Counted from the stretch's first letter, positions 28,077 through 38,187 are shown. The stretch: 59,791 nucleotides of DNA from an uncultured Bacteroidota bacterium (GCA_913041125.1 CAJWHM010000009.1:1-59791); one strand, 5' to 3'. The notes: generated from the sequence alone by a model not told the origin. Made by a program: numbers and translations.

Positions 28077-28134
28077 ATACTTATAGTTAGTTCCTAAATT
28101 TATAAAATCTAATGAGGACTAAATAAATTATGAG

Positions 28135-28617
28135 TTATTCAGGTATTTCATTAGACGGTAATTGTCTTTTCTTTTTGATTTTCCACTTACCCAAATTTTT
28201 CTCGGAAATAACTCTGTCGGCTTCAGCATTAAAAGCATTATGCGAATGCATAGGTATTGCTGAAAATAATTCCATACAAAAAGGACCTAAGTTTTCACCA
28301 TAGTAAAAATCAAAGGTTGCGGTTTCCCCTTTTGCTGTAAATTCATTTATATGAATAAGGTTATCTCCTATCGTCATTAATTGATTATTTACAGTGTAAT
28401 TCTCGGTTACATTATAAAATTTTGTGTCTCCAGCTAATGAAACAGAGAAAACCACCTCAACTCTCCCTGACTTAGATGTTGATTCGGATAAAAAAGAAAC
28501 AGTGTCAACAGTACATGTATAGTCTTCATCTATACTTATATCCTCAGGTTCATTTGAGCATGCAAAAGATATAATCAATACTATTGTGGTGATTAAAAAT
28601 TCAAATTTGTGTTTCAT
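28135..28617 (-). CDS. Hypothetical lipoprotein
   Basis: This 160-residue protein has a lipoprotein signal peptide ending in ISFAC, with lipidated Cys20 followed by SNEPEDISIDED, an acidic stretch suited to surface export. The rest looks like a small beta-rich domain with an extra cysteine pair (YTCTVDT and GPFCMEL) that could form a disulfide. I recognise no family. It is the first gene seen downstream of the amidohydrolase cluster, 66 bases from that gene and on the same strand, so transcription may run in the order amidohydrolase cluster upstream, then tRNA region downstream; it may instead have its own promoter. Confidence 0.75.
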   Translation of the reverse strand: MKHKFEFLITTIVLIISFACSNEPEDISIDEDYTCTVDTVSFLSESTSKSGRVEVVFSVSLAGDTKFYNVTENYTVNNQLMTIGDNLIHINEFTAKGETATFDFYYGENLGPFCMELFSAIPMHSHNAFNAEADRVISEKNLGKWKIKKKRQLPSNEIPE

Positions 28618-28683
28618 AAAATAATTATTTTATTTTAAACGATATATCGCTGATATTGATACAATTGCAATTTAAAAATAAAT

Positions 28684-30012
28684 TCATTTGTTTTTATAGA
28701 TTTGACCTTTTTTAATCACAAGGTCTACATCTTGTAAAAGTGAAATATATCGAAGAACATCCCCTTTTACACCAATAATATCAGCTTGTTTTCCTTCACT
28801 TATGGTTCCTACTTTTTTTTCAACTCCCATAAATTTAGAAGGCCAATATGTTGCAGACTTTATGGCTTCCAATGGAGAAACACCAAGTTCCCTCACCCAA
28901 ATGTCTAATTCGTTCCAAGTACTTTGAGAATGAAATTTCATCGGAACACCACTGTCTGTTCCAATCATCATAACTACTCCAGCATCTTTAAGCTGTTTAA
29001 ACTTAGTTTTCAAAGTGGGTTTTCTTATTGATGTTAATTGAAAATATGGAAGCTCGCCTGGCTTACTAATTGAGTTTTTTATATCAGTTACAATAGAATC
29101 AGGAAGGTCAAGATGCCAACTATTATTATCTAATCCTTCAGGATTTTTAACAACATAATCGTGATTAAATAGTACCTCTATTGTAGGTGTCCAATATAGT
29201 GGTCCTAAATTCATTTTTGCAGTTCGCTCCTTTATCATTTGAATTATATCCTCAGGATATGCTGGTGAAGACGATAAACCCGTATGCTCAAAATTATCAA
29301 CTCCAGCCTTTAATCCTAATCTTATCTCATCTGGACGGTGTGAATGAGCTACAACTTTTAAATTATTTAAATGAGCTTCATCTACTATTGCTTGGATCTC
29401 ATCCATACTCATCTGGTCTTGATCAATTAATTTAATGCAATCAACTCCAGCTCTTGCTAATTTTTTGACTTTAGCTCTAGCATCTTTATCTCCATTAACT
29501 CCCCATCTAAATGCTTCAGTACCCGGGTATGGTTTTTTCTGAATAAATGGTCCACTCATGTACATTGTAGGACCAGGTATTTTTCCAGAGTTAATAGCGT
29601 CTCTAACTTGTAAACTAGCTTTTAAAGGGCCCCCTAAATCTCTTGCACTTGTTATTCCAGCAAGAAGTAATTGATGTGCTGATGCTGGCATGATTACATT
29701 TTCGAAAACAGGGAGATATGTTTTATCCCAATAAGTATAATCAGAATGACCTGTTATCATTAAGTGAACGTGCATATCCCAAAGACCTGGGAGTATACTC
29801 ATACCTTCTGTAGATATTATTTCTGCATCAATAGGTATAGATATGTTGTCAATTGTACCTACCTTTTTGATGGTTTCATTTTCTATAATTACAACACTAT
29901 TTTTGATAGGTTCATTACCAAATCCATTAATTAGAGTTCCTCCTACTAAAGCTTTTTTTTGAGCGATTAAACCTAACGGTATAATTAGCATTAAAATCAG
30001 TTTCTTTTTCAT
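28684..30012 (-). CDS. Secreted amidohydrolase (imidazolonepropionase-like family)
   Basis: This 442-residue metal-dependent hydrolase has a signal peptide (MKKKLILMLIIPLGLIAQ). The amidohydrolase barrel carries a full metal site: HVH (His81, His83), Lys194 in DCIKLID as the likely carboxylated bridge, His223 and His225 in AHSH, His243 in FEHTG, and Asp353 in IGTDSG. Relatives include prolidase-like and imidazolonepropionase-like enzymes that cut amide bonds in peptides or cyclic amides; the substrate is not predictable. It follows the D-aminoacylase-like gene after seven bases, so it belongs to the minus-strand operon starting at 36521. Confidence 0.85.
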   Translation of the reverse strand: MKKKLILMLIIPLGLIAQKKALVGGTLINGFGNEPIKNSVVIIENETIKKVGTIDNISIPIDAEIISTEGMSILPGLWDMHVHLMITGHSDYTYWDKTYLPVFENVIMPASAHQLLLAGITSARDLGGPLKASLQVRDAINSGKIPGPTMYMSGPFIQKKPYPGTEAFRWGVNGDKDARAKVKKLARAGVDCIKLIDQDQMSMDEIQAIVDEAHLNNLKVVAHSHRPDEIRLGLKAGVDNFEHTGLSSSPAYPEDIIQMIKERTAKMNLGPLYWTPTIEVLFNHDYVVKNPEGLDNNSWHLDLPDSIVTDIKNSISKPGELPYFQLTSIRKPTLKTKFKQLKDAGVVMMIGTDSGVPMKFHSQSTWNELDIWVRELGVSPLEAIKSATYWPSKFMGVEKKVGTISEGKQADIIGVKGDVLRYISLLQDVDLVIKKGQIYKNK

Positions 30013-30019
30013 ATAAAAA

Positions 30020-31696
30020 TTAATTTTGGTACCCTGGGCCTTTTACAAATCTTCCTCCATAGGATCCTGTATGATTTCCATTATCTATAACATGGGTACC
30101 ATTAACCAAAACATGATTGACCCCTGAAGCGTATTGCATAGGTTTTTCGAAAGTTGCAAAATCATTTATAGTCTTTGGATTAAATACAACTATATCTGCA
30201 TAAAATCCTTTTTTAAGGTACCCTCTTTTTTTTAGTTTTAAATTGGAAGCTGGAAGACCAGTTAACTTGTAAATTGCATCCTCCAATGTAATCACTTTTT
30301 CATCTCTTACATATTTTCCTAGTAAACGAGCAAAATTTCCAAATGCCCTAGGATGGGTACTACTCTTTAAAAATACACCTTCTAGCGCCATTGTTCCTGC
30401 GTCAGAACCAAAACTCATATACGGTAGCTTAATTTGTCTTTTCACATTTTTTTCATCCATTAAAAAGTATACAGTTCCAACTCTACTACCATCTTTTATT
30501 ACAAGATCTATAGCTGTTTCCTCAGGACTTTTGCCATAAATTTTTGATGCCTCTGTTAACGTTTTTCCTGTCAAATATTTTAAACTGTCATTTTTAAAAC
30601 CTACCAACATCAATTTGTCTGATGAATTTGCAGCTCTCATGAGATTTTCCCATTTATCTGTGTCAGTTTTCATTTCTTTAATAACTCTTTTTTTTATTTT
30701 AGGATTTTTTAACCGTTCTATCCATTTATCGAGTCCGCCTTCCTGAACCCAAGGTGGCATAGAAGCGTCTAACCCTGTTGCTCCAGCAATGTAAGTATAC
30801 ATGTCAGTAGTAATTTTTAATCCTTCAGCTCTAGCTGAATCTATTTTTTGAATTACCCTATCTAGTTTATTCCAATTGTTTTTACCACTTTGCTTCAAGT
30901 GATATATTTCAGCTCTTATGCCTGCATCATTTGCAATGGTTAATAATTCGTCTACACTTTCAAGTAATCTGTTTCCTTCACTTCGCATGTGTGAAATATA
31001 CATTCCATCATATTGAGCTGCTATTTTACAAATCTCTACTAATTCCTCAGTACCTGAATAGAATGCTGGCGCATAAATTAAGGAGGATCCTATTCCCATA
31101 GCACCTTCCTTCATTCCTTGATGAACAAGATTTTTCATGATTTCTAATTCAGAATCATTCGGTTTTTTGTTTTCATAACCAACTGCATTAATTCTTAGAG
31201 TCGTTGCTCCAATAAAAGACGCTACGTTTGTAGAAATTCCTTTTTCTTCAAGAAACTGAAGATACTCTCCTAAAGTTGTCCAATTAATATCATATTTGAT
31301 ATCACCTTGATTTTTTAAAATATTTTCTTTTAACTCTTGATTAAGGGGTCCCCAGGACATTCCCTCTCCAAAAACCTCTAGAGTTACACCTTGGCGAATA
31401 TCACTTTGTGATTTACCATCTTCAATCAAAGTTTCAACTCCCCAACTAAGCATGTTTATAAAACCAGGAGAAACCGCTCTATCAGTTGCATTTATAATCT
31501 TTCTTGCTGTAAAAAATTTAGGTGGGCCAACGTAAAAAATCTTATCATCTTTTATTGCTACAGTTCCATTATAAGAATTATTTCCAGTGCCATCAAAAAT
31601 AATCCCATTTTGAATTAAAATATCAACATCAGCTTTACCTGAACAGCTTAAAATAATTATAGCTAAAGAGAACCCAATTGAATTTCTTAAAAACAT
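30020..31696 (-). CDS. D-aminoacylase-like amidohydrolase lipoprotein with altered metal site
   Basis: This 558-residue member of the N-acyl-D-amino-acid deacylase family is anchored as a lipoprotein (IIILSC, Cys18). The later ligands of the family are present: His236 in ISHMRSE, His266 in IYHLKQS, and Asp432 in GSDAG. The usual first motif (IDxHxH) is replaced by INMLSW (80-85), so the paired histidines are gone, and the position of the usual bridging cysteine (GNCG) reads FGEG with Glu111. Either it uses one metal ion, or it has a different chemistry. Its upstream neighbour, the BNR protein, is eight bases away. Confidence 0.82.
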   Translation of the reverse strand: MFLRNSIGFSLAIIILSCSGKADVDILIQNGIIFDGTGNNSYNGTVAIKDDKIFYVGPPKFFTARKIINATDRAVSPGFINMLSWGVETLIEDGKSQSDIRQGVTLEVFGEGMSWGPLNQELKENILKNQGDIKYDINWTTLGEYLQFLEEKGISTNVASFIGATTLRINAVGYENKKPNDSELEIMKNLVHQGMKEGAMGIGSSLIYAPAFYSGTEELVEICKIAAQYDGMYISHMRSEGNRLLESVDELLTIANDAGIRAEIYHLKQSGKNNWNKLDRVIQKIDSARAEGLKITTDMYTYIAGATGLDASMPPWVQEGGLDKWIERLKNPKIKKRVIKEMKTDTDKWENLMRAANSSDKLMLVGFKNDSLKYLTGKTLTEASKIYGKSPEETAIDLVIKDGSRVGTVYFLMDEKNVKRQIKLPYMSFGSDAGTMALEGVFLKSSTHPRAFGNFARLLGKYVRDEKVITLEDAIYKLTGLPASNLKLKKRGYLKKGFYADIVVFNPKTINDFATFEKPMQYASGVNHVLVNGTHVIDNGNHTGSYGGRFVKGPGYQN

Positions 31697-31704
31697 ATTT
31701 GATT

Positions 31705-34700
31705 TTACCTCAAAATTATTTGGGGAAGAGAAGCATTTGAACTATTTATTTCATTAATGCTTTTTTCAATAGCTTTCATTTCCTTTTGATGATTATTAAG
31801 TTCCCCTTTTAAACTTTTTATTCTCTCTAATTGAGGAACTGTTGGTGGATTAGTTGTATTATCAATTGCACGCATCAAAGATTTTATTTCTTCTCTTAAT
31901 CTTGGTCTTTGTCTATATCCCATTGATGGTGGTGGCCTCATTAAATGTTCATCTTTGTATGCTACCAATTTTTCATGAGTATCAAAAATCAAGTTATTAT
32001 TTTTTAACATAAGCTTATCATTTAAAATTGACAATTGATCAATTACAGAATTAAATTGGTCGATTAGTTTATGTGTGTCACTCAATATATTCCTTAACTC
32101 CAATAGTGCATCTAATTTAGATTTATAATCAGAAACAGACATGTTAATTCTTGTGTCTCCTATAACACTTATCTCTGTTGAAAAGTTTTCTCCGTTATAG
32201 TCAATATTAGCATAATACTTACCAGGGATAACTTTTGGCCTTATCCCATCATAATTAACCCCTTCTTTAATTTTATCTTCTAATGCATTAGACCCATCAT
32301 AACCTAAATCCCAGACAACTCTATTAATTCCTTTTTTTGCATTACTGTGTTCAAGAGTAGTAATAATATTTCCTTTACTGTCTTTGATTTGAACCTTAAT
32401 AAAGTCATTATAATTTTCTTCCAGATAAAAGTTAATATAGGCTCCATATTCTGGATTTTTTGCTTTGTATTTTCTATCTCCAATATTTTCCAATCTCCAA
32501 AACATATTCCAAAGAACTGCTTCTCTAACTTTGAAAAAGTGAATCTTTTTACCTTGAGCATCGTTTAATTCTTCAATGGGTCTAATATCATCCAGTATAT
32601 AGGCACCTCTTCCGTGAGTACCAACAATCAAATCTCTATCTCTTTTTTGAATTCTTAAATCTCTGACTGAAACATTAGGTAGGTTAATATTTATTTTCTC
32701 CCAATTTTTTCCCATATTCCAAGTTGCATAGATTCCGTGTTCCATACCTGCAAAAAGTAAATTAGGATTATGAGGATCTTGACGAACTACTTTTACATAA
32801 TCATCAGGTGGTAAATTAGATGAAATTTTTTGCCATGTTTTTCCAAAATTATTGGTCATAAAAATATAGGGCTTAAAATCATTCATCCTGTGCTGATCAA
32901 CTGTTATAAATGCTGTTCCTGCATTATGTTCTGAGGCATGAATTTTTGACACCCATGAATATTGAGGTAAACCTTTAATTTTATCATTAAGCTTTTTCCA
33001 TGTAATACCACCATCCATTGTGAGCTGAATATTTCCATCATCAGTCCCAGCCCAAATGATACCTTTTTGAATCGGAGACTCAGCTATATAGAGAACTGTA
33101 CAATGAAATTCTGCGGCAGTATTATCTTGATATATGGATCCCCCTGAAGTTTTTTGTTTAGACTTGTCATTTGTTGTTAAATCCGGACTTATGACTTCCC
33201 AACTATTCCCTCTGTCTTGGGATTTAAAAATTACATTTCCACCGACATAAACAGTTTCAGGATCATGCGGTGAAATGTGTATAGGCGCATCCCAATTAAA
33301 TCTGTATTTGTGATTCTCAATTGCATCACCAGCAGATCCTACTATTTTGGGAAAAGGGTGAACTGTTTGGACATTACCATAACGGCTATCAACCAAAAAT
33401 GGGACGCCACCTTGAAGATTTGTATATACTAAGTGTTCATTTCCTGGAATTGGTTCTGCATAATATCCATCCCCATATGCAAGTCCTTTCCAATGTCGTT
33501 TTAAAATTCCTGTTTCGTATAGTGAGTTACTAGGCCCTACCCAAGTCCCATTATCCTGCAAACCCCCGTATACATTATAGGGTCGCAAATTATCAACTTG
33601 AATTTGATAAAATTGAGAAAGTTCAATGTTATTAATTATTTCCCAATTATTACCCCCGTCAAAAGATCTTTGAAATCCTCCATCACTTCCATTTAGGATG
33701 TAATTAGGATTTTCAGGGTCAATCCATAGGGACTGGTGATCTCCATGAACTGTTTTTGCAATTCTCTCCCAAGTCACCCCATGGTCTTTTGATCTACTTA
33801 ACCTGCCTGATATCGAAAATAAAATATTAGGCCTTTTTGGGTCTACCCTTACATCACTATAGTAAAAAGGTCTAAAATTTATATTAGGATCATCATTTAC
33901 CATTTTCCAACTCTCTCCTTTATCTTTAGAAATAAATGCAGTTCCGCCTCCCTCAAATTCAGTCATTAGATAAACTATATTTGGATTACTTTGAGCAATA
34001 TGTATTCCTGGACGCGCCATATTAGCCTCTGGAAGTCCTTTCATTATTTTCTTCCATGTCTCTCCTCCATCGGTAGTTTTATAGATTGCTGTGTTTTTTC
34101 CTCCATCATCAAATCGCCAGGGTCTTCTTCTAAAAGTCCACATACCTGCATACATAATTCTAGGATTTTCGTTTTCCATAGCAATATCAGAACACCCTGT
34201 ATCCTCATCTATGTATAAAATTTTATCCCAATTTTTTCCTCCATCTATGGTTTTGAAAACTCCTCTTTCTTTATTTGGTCCCCATTCTTTTCCAAGTGCA
34301 CAAACACATGCAATGTCAGGATCTTTTGGATCTACTACTATTCTTTTTATTCTTTCTGTTTTTTTAAGTCCAAGATGTTTCCAGCTATCACCTCCATCAA
34401 TAGATCGATAAACTCCCCAACCATAGCCAACACTATTCCTAGGGTCTCCTTCACCAGTTCCGACCCAAAGAACGTTTTTATCGGATGGAGCAATTGTCAG
34501 AGCACCTATTGAATAAGCTCTTTGGTTTTCAAAAATTGGTTTAAAAGTGACCCCACCGTCTACAGTTTTATGAATTCCTCCATCAGCTCCACTAACATAA
34601 AATGTTGAAATATCACCTGGAACACCGTCAATGTCTGTAACCCGTCCTCCCATATTTGCCGGTCCAATGGCTCTCCAATTATAATTTTTTAATAATTCGG

Positions 34701-34785
34701 ATTTTTGAGCTAATATGTCTGATGTTAGTAATGAGAAAAGAAATACTAACATGAGATTATAATAAAGTTGGTTTAAATTCTTCAT
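31705..34785 (-). CDS. Secreted Asp-box (BNR/VPS10-type) beta-propeller protein
   Basis: This 1026-residue secreted protein has a signal peptide ending DILAQ. It contains about eleven Asp-box units spread over residues 30-720, for example VDGGVTFKPI, IDGGDSWKHL, TDGGETWKKI, FDGGNNWEII and MDGGITWKKL, which suggest two consecutive propellers as in sortilin-like VPS10 proteins. A C-terminal beta-sandwich (ITTLEHSNAKKGINRVVWDL) precedes a coiled helical region (LRNILSDTHKLIDQ and after). Such proteins are often annotated as glycosyl hydrolase or sialidase, but I see no sialidase arginine triad that I can vouch for; binding or peptidase-accessory roles are as likely. The frame opens at 34815, but the ATG at 34785 gives a proper signal peptide and avoids overlap with the upstream gene. 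Confidence 0.88.
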   Translation of the reverse strand: MKNLNQLYYNLMLVFLFSLLTSDILAQKSELLKNYNWRAIGPANMGGRVTDIDGVPGDISTFYVSGADGGIHKTVDGGVTFKPIFENQRAYSIGALTIAPSDKNVLWVGTGEGDPRNSVGYGWGVYRSIDGGDSWKHLGLKKTERIKRIVVDPKDPDIACVCALGKEWGPNKERGVFKTIDGGKNWDKILYIDEDTGCSDIAMENENPRIMYAGMWTFRRRPWRFDDGGKNTAIYKTTDGGETWKKIMKGLPEANMARPGIHIAQSNPNIVYLMTEFEGGGTAFISKDKGESWKMVNDDPNINFRPFYYSDVRVDPKRPNILFSISGRLSRSKDHGVTWERIAKTVHGDHQSLWIDPENPNYILNGSDGGFQRSFDGGNNWEIINNIELSQFYQIQVDNLRPYNVYGGLQDNGTWVGPSNSLYETGILKRHWKGLAYGDGYYAEPIPGNEHLVYTNLQGGVPFLVDSRYGNVQTVHPFPKIVGSAGDAIENHKYRFNWDAPIHISPHDPETVYVGGNVIFKSQDRGNSWEVISPDLTTNDKSKQKTSGGSIYQDNTAAEFHCTVLYIAESPIQKGIIWAGTDDGNIQLTMDGGITWKKLNDKIKGLPQYSWVSKIHASEHNAGTAFITVDQHRMNDFKPYIFMTNNFGKTWQKISSNLPPDDYVKVVRQDPHNPNLLFAGMEHGIYATWNMGKNWEKININLPNVSVRDLRIQKRDRDLIVGTHGRGAYILDDIRPIEELNDAQGKKIHFFKVREAVLWNMFWRLENIGDRKYKAKNPEYGAYINFYLEENYNDFIKVQIKDSKGNIITTLEHSNAKKGINRVVWDLGYDGSNALEDKIKEGVNYDGIRPKVIPGKYYANIDYNGENFSTEISVIGDTRINMSVSDYKSKLDALLELRNILSDTHKLIDQFNSVIDQLSILNDKLMLKNNNLIFDTHEKLVAYKDEHLMRPPPSMGYRQRPRLREEIKSLMRAIDNTTNPPTVPQLERIKSLKGELNNHQKEMKAIEKSINEINSSNASLPQIILR

Positions 34786-34799
34786 GTTTCTACATTTTT

Positions 34800-36521
34800 T
34801 TATTTGATACCCCAATTTTTTAAATTATGATTCTTTGGAGCTGTTTTTTTAAGTCTATTTTTTATTTTATCTAAATACATTGTATTATATCTAAGTCTAG
34901 AGATGTGATTAGGATTTTTTTGGTCTCCATTCCAACAATGCTCGGCACCATTACCATAATCAACTTCTCCACTATAATAAGGGTTGGTTGTATTTTCCAA
35001 AAAATCCTCAGTAAGTACTACAGCATTATTTAAGTAATAATTATCCATGTCTCCACAATAAATATTTATTTTCCCTTTAAGATCATTTCCAATTTTATCC
35101 CAATCACGTTCCATAATATATCTTAAATCATAATTTTCCATCCAATATTTAGCAACATCATGATCAATTTCACCTGAGAGTTTATCCCAAATTGGTTTTG
35201 GATAACCGTTTTCATCCGAGGGGGAATAAACAGCTTGCCAAATATCCCATTGGTCTCCAGAGCGACTATTATCTCCTAAAATATACTCTCTCCTGTTCAT
35301 GTCTATTAATTGTGTTTTTATATGTCCTTTACCATCCCTTATACCAGGTCTAAGTATTTTTTTAAAACTTCCTTCCTTGTAATATGCATTTTCGTCATTA
35401 TAGATATCTACTACAGTATATGCTCTAAAATCAATAGGATCTGGACAAGCTGCAAAACATCCATTATATTCTTTGGGGTAAAAAACTTGTACTGCGAGCG
35501 CTTCCCATCCTCCTGTGGATCCTCCATAAAGGAAACGTCCCCATCCTTTACCTACACCATTAAACATTTTTTCTACATGGGGAATTAATTCATATGTAAT
35601 TGCATCTCCATAAGGGCCAATATTTGCTGAATTTACAGCATAAGAATCATCATAATATGGATTCTGATGTTGAATTTCAATAACTAAGAACCTTGGAAAA
35701 TTTTTGGATGTCCATTTTTTATAAAAGTCATACGCCTCTTTTTCTTGTATATATTTATATCCCGTAATTCCAAATCTACTATTGTAAATGGTATCTTTTT
35801 TTGGGGCTGTTGGAGGTGAAGTTCTGAAACCGCCAATTGATTTTGGGAAATGTCCATGAAAAACCATTAGTGGATATCTAGTTTTGCTTTCTTTTTTGAA
35901 ATCTTTTGGTATCAATACATTAGCCTGTAAATACATTGGACGACCCCAAAATTTGGAAAGCAATTCGCTTTTGATTTTAACATGTTTAATATAATCCGTG
36001 TCTTTTTCTTGTTCTATTGGAGGAATTTCTTCTGTAATTTCAATTTTTACAGTAGTATTTTTTTTGAAATTGATTTTAATAGGTTTACTATAAATATTTT
36101 TTGGAGAGGTGTTCCAATGTTGTCCTTCTCCCTGGTCCATCGGAAGTTTTACTGTTTTTCCGTTTGATAGATTAAATGTTTCATACTTATGAAGTAATGC
36201 TTGAATGTAGTATTCTCCATTATCTAATTCCCCCAAATTTTCTATTGGATATGCAAGAGTTTTTGAATTAAAGCCTTCAACATTTCCACTTTTCCAGTTT
36301 TCAACATTTTTCCCAACTAAAATTCCAGTGTCTTTGGTATCATTAATCTGATAACGTGGTTCTTTCGAACCATCTTTTGATATCATTACTAATAGTCGTC
36401 CATCAAATGATTCATTGGAAAGTTTGTTATTGTATGTTACCTCAATAATAGGATTTTCGTTTTTTGAACAAGCAAATAATATAAATAGGAAAAAAAAATT
36501 AAAAATTTTTAATGCTTTCAT
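34800..36521 (-). CDS. Alpha/beta-hydrolase (esterase-like) lipoprotein
   Basis: This 573-residue lipoprotein (lipobox LFAC, Cys18) has an N-terminal beta-rich domain (about 25-170) and a C-terminal alpha/beta-hydrolase of the putative esterase type. It shows RYPLMVFHGHFP for the first strand and oxyanion region, the nucleophile Ser335 in YGGSTGGWEAL, and a late histidine in GAEHCWNGD. It may act on an ester or a peptide; relatives include esterase D-like enzymes. A TTG at 36530 precedes the ATG at 36521, which I take as start. It is the first gene of a minus-strand operon of at least four genes and is divergent from the amidohydrolase at 36616, with 94 bases between. Confidence 0.85.
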   Translation of the reverse strand: MKALKIFNFFFLFILFACSKNENPIIEVTYNNKLSNESFDGRLLVMISKDGSKEPRYQINDTKDTGILVGKNVENWKSGNVEGFNSKTLAYPIENLGELDNGEYYIQALLHKYETFNLSNGKTVKLPMDQGEGQHWNTSPKNIYSKPIKINFKKNTTVKIEITEEIPPIEQEKDTDYIKHVKIKSELLSKFWGRPMYLQANVLIPKDFKKESKTRYPLMVFHGHFPKSIGGFRTSPPTAPKKDTIYNSRFGITGYKYIQEKEAYDFYKKWTSKNFPRFLVIEIQHQNPYYDDSYAVNSANIGPYGDAITYELIPHVEKMFNGVGKGWGRFLYGGSTGGWEALAVQVFYPKEYNGCFAACPDPIDFRAYTVVDIYNDENAYYKEGSFKKILRPGIRDGKGHIKTQLIDMNRREYILGDNSRSGDQWDIWQAVYSPSDENGYPKPIWDKLSGEIDHDVAKYWMENYDLRYIMERDWDKIGNDLKGKINIYCGDMDNYYLNNAVVLTEDFLENTTNPYYSGEVDYGNGAEHCWNGDQKNPNHISRLRYNTMYLDKIKNRLKKTAPKNHNLKNWGIK

Positions 36522-36615
36522 TATTAACAATTTGAACTACAATTTAATAAAAAAACAAAATCTTTTTTAAATAGCAAAGTGCAAGTAAATGACTAACTTG
36601 AAATAAAATAATATT

Positions 36616-38181
36616 ATGAAAAAATTACTCCTACTTTTTTTAACCCTCTCTATAATAGATAATGCTTATTCACAAGAAAAATTTAATGGCCTTGCAAATG
36701 GTCCTTATAAAAAATTAGTAATTAGAGGAGCTATGGTTATTCCAGGATTTGGAGGACCCCCCGTTGGACCATACGACATAATAATTAAAGAAAATAAAAT
36801 AACTGATATGATTCCTTTTGATCCTGTAACTGCAAAAAGGAGGGGTAATGTTTCAAGAGAAGAAGGAGACAGAGTCATTGATGCTGAAGGAAAATATGTT
36901 ATGCCCGGTATGATTGACCTACATATGCATCTGAGAACTGAACCTATGCCGCTAGAATATGTTTATTATCTAAAACTTGCACATGGAGTAACAACTATGG
37001 TTCCAGGGTCTGATAGAGGATTAAAATCAGGTATGGATCAGGCAAAATTAAGTAAACAAAATAAAATTCTTGCTCCTAAATTATTCCCTATATGGTCCTA
37101 TGGTGCAATGACCAATTTTGATAAGGTTGAATTAGATGACCCAAAAAATGCTCCAGAGGTTGTAAAACAAATGTTTGCAAAAGGAGCTCATGTTGTTAAT
37201 GCTGGAAATTTGGGATGGAGTCAAGAATTACTTAAGGCAGTTTGCAAAGAGGTTACAAAAAATGGAGGAATAACTACTTATCATATTCCACCTAGCACTA
37301 CTGCAGTTACACAAGCAGTTGATGCTGCAAGATTAGGGGTCACAATGATAGAACACCATTATGCTTATGCTGAATCTGCTCTTGACCGACAAGTTCAAAA
37401 TTTTAAACCTACTTATAATTATAATGATGAAAATGAAAGATTTAGACAAGCAGGAAAAGTATGGTCTGAGACAAATGAGAAAAGATTACTTACTGAAGTT
37501 GCCGATTCTCTTTTTCACTATGGTGTAACTATGCTTCCAACTCGAGTAGTTTATGAAGCTAATAGAGATATAATTAGAGCTCAAAGTCTTCCTTGGCATA
37601 AAAAATATACACATCAATTACTTATAGAACGTAATGGTCCTGATCCAAATTATCATGGAGCATATCACTATGATTGGACTAGTGATGATGAATACTATTG
37701 GTCTAAAGCTTTTGATCTTTGGGGGGATTTAATTTTTGAATTTAACAAGCGTGGAGGTAGAGTAGCTTATGGAACAGATGATAGTTATATTTTTGCAACA
37801 CCAGGCTTTTCAAATATTAGAGAATTACAGCTTTTAAGAGAAACTGGCATGCATACATTAGAGGTATTGAAATCAGCAACACTTAATAGTGCTAAGACAT
37901 TAAGACAAGAAAAACTAGGTCTTGTAAGACCAGGATATATAGCGGATCTTATTATAATAAACGAGAGTCCTTTGTATAATTTAAGAAATATGTACAGTTT
38001 TGGTGCGTTGACTACTGAAAATTCTGGAGAAATGGTTAGAAAAGGTGGAATTATTCATACAATAAAAGATGGTATTGTAATTGAAAATGCAAAATTGATG
38101 AAGGAAGTGGAAAATATGGTTAAAAAATCTAAGGAAGGTTCTACTCCTACTGCGATGGAAGTCCCATTTTTAATGAATTAA
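36616..38181 (+). CDS. Secreted amidohydrolase
   Basis: This 521-residue protein has a signal peptide ending NAYSQ and an amidohydrolase fold. It has DLHMH (His103, His105), His223 in TYHIPP, a His pair at 247-248 in IEHHY, and GTDDSYIF with the late aspartate. At the place where the family usually has the carboxylated lysine (compare DCIKLID in the amidohydrolase at 28684), this protein reads HVVNAGN, with Asn195. It may therefore bind a single metal, as some amidohydrolases do. It is read divergently from the esterase operon and followed by an unknown secreted protein after six bases. Confidence 0.85.
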   Translation: MKKLLLLFLTLSIIDNAYSQEKFNGLANGPYKKLVIRGAMVIPGFGGPPVGPYDIIIKENKITDMIPFDPVTAKRRGNVSREEGDRVIDAEGKYVMPGMIDLHMHLRTEPMPLEYVYYLKLAHGVTTMVPGSDRGLKSGMDQAKLSKQNKILAPKLFPIWSYGAMTNFDKVELDDPKNAPEVVKQMFAKGAHVVNAGNLGWSQELLKAVCKEVTKNGGITTYHIPPSTTAVTQAVDAARLGVTMIEHHYAYAESALDRQVQNFKPTYNYNDENERFRQAGKVWSETNEKRLLTEVADSLFHYGVTMLPTRVVYEANRDIIRAQSLPWHKKYTHQLLIERNGPDPNYHGAYHYDWTSDDEYYWSKAFDLWGDLIFEFNKRGGRVAYGTDDSYIFATPGFSNIRELQLLRETGMHTLEVLKSATLNSAKTLRQEKLGLVRPGYIADLIIINESPLYNLRNMYSFGALTTENSGEMVRKGGIIHTIKDGIVIENAKLMKEVENMVKKSKEGSTPTAMEVPFLMN

Positions 38182-38187
38182 TTTTTA

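Noticed and set aside
33991-34411. Plus-strand open frames within the Asp-box protein gene
   Set aside because: The Asp-box repeats on the minus strand are unmistakable; the opposite frames are proline/serine-rich shadows of those repeats.
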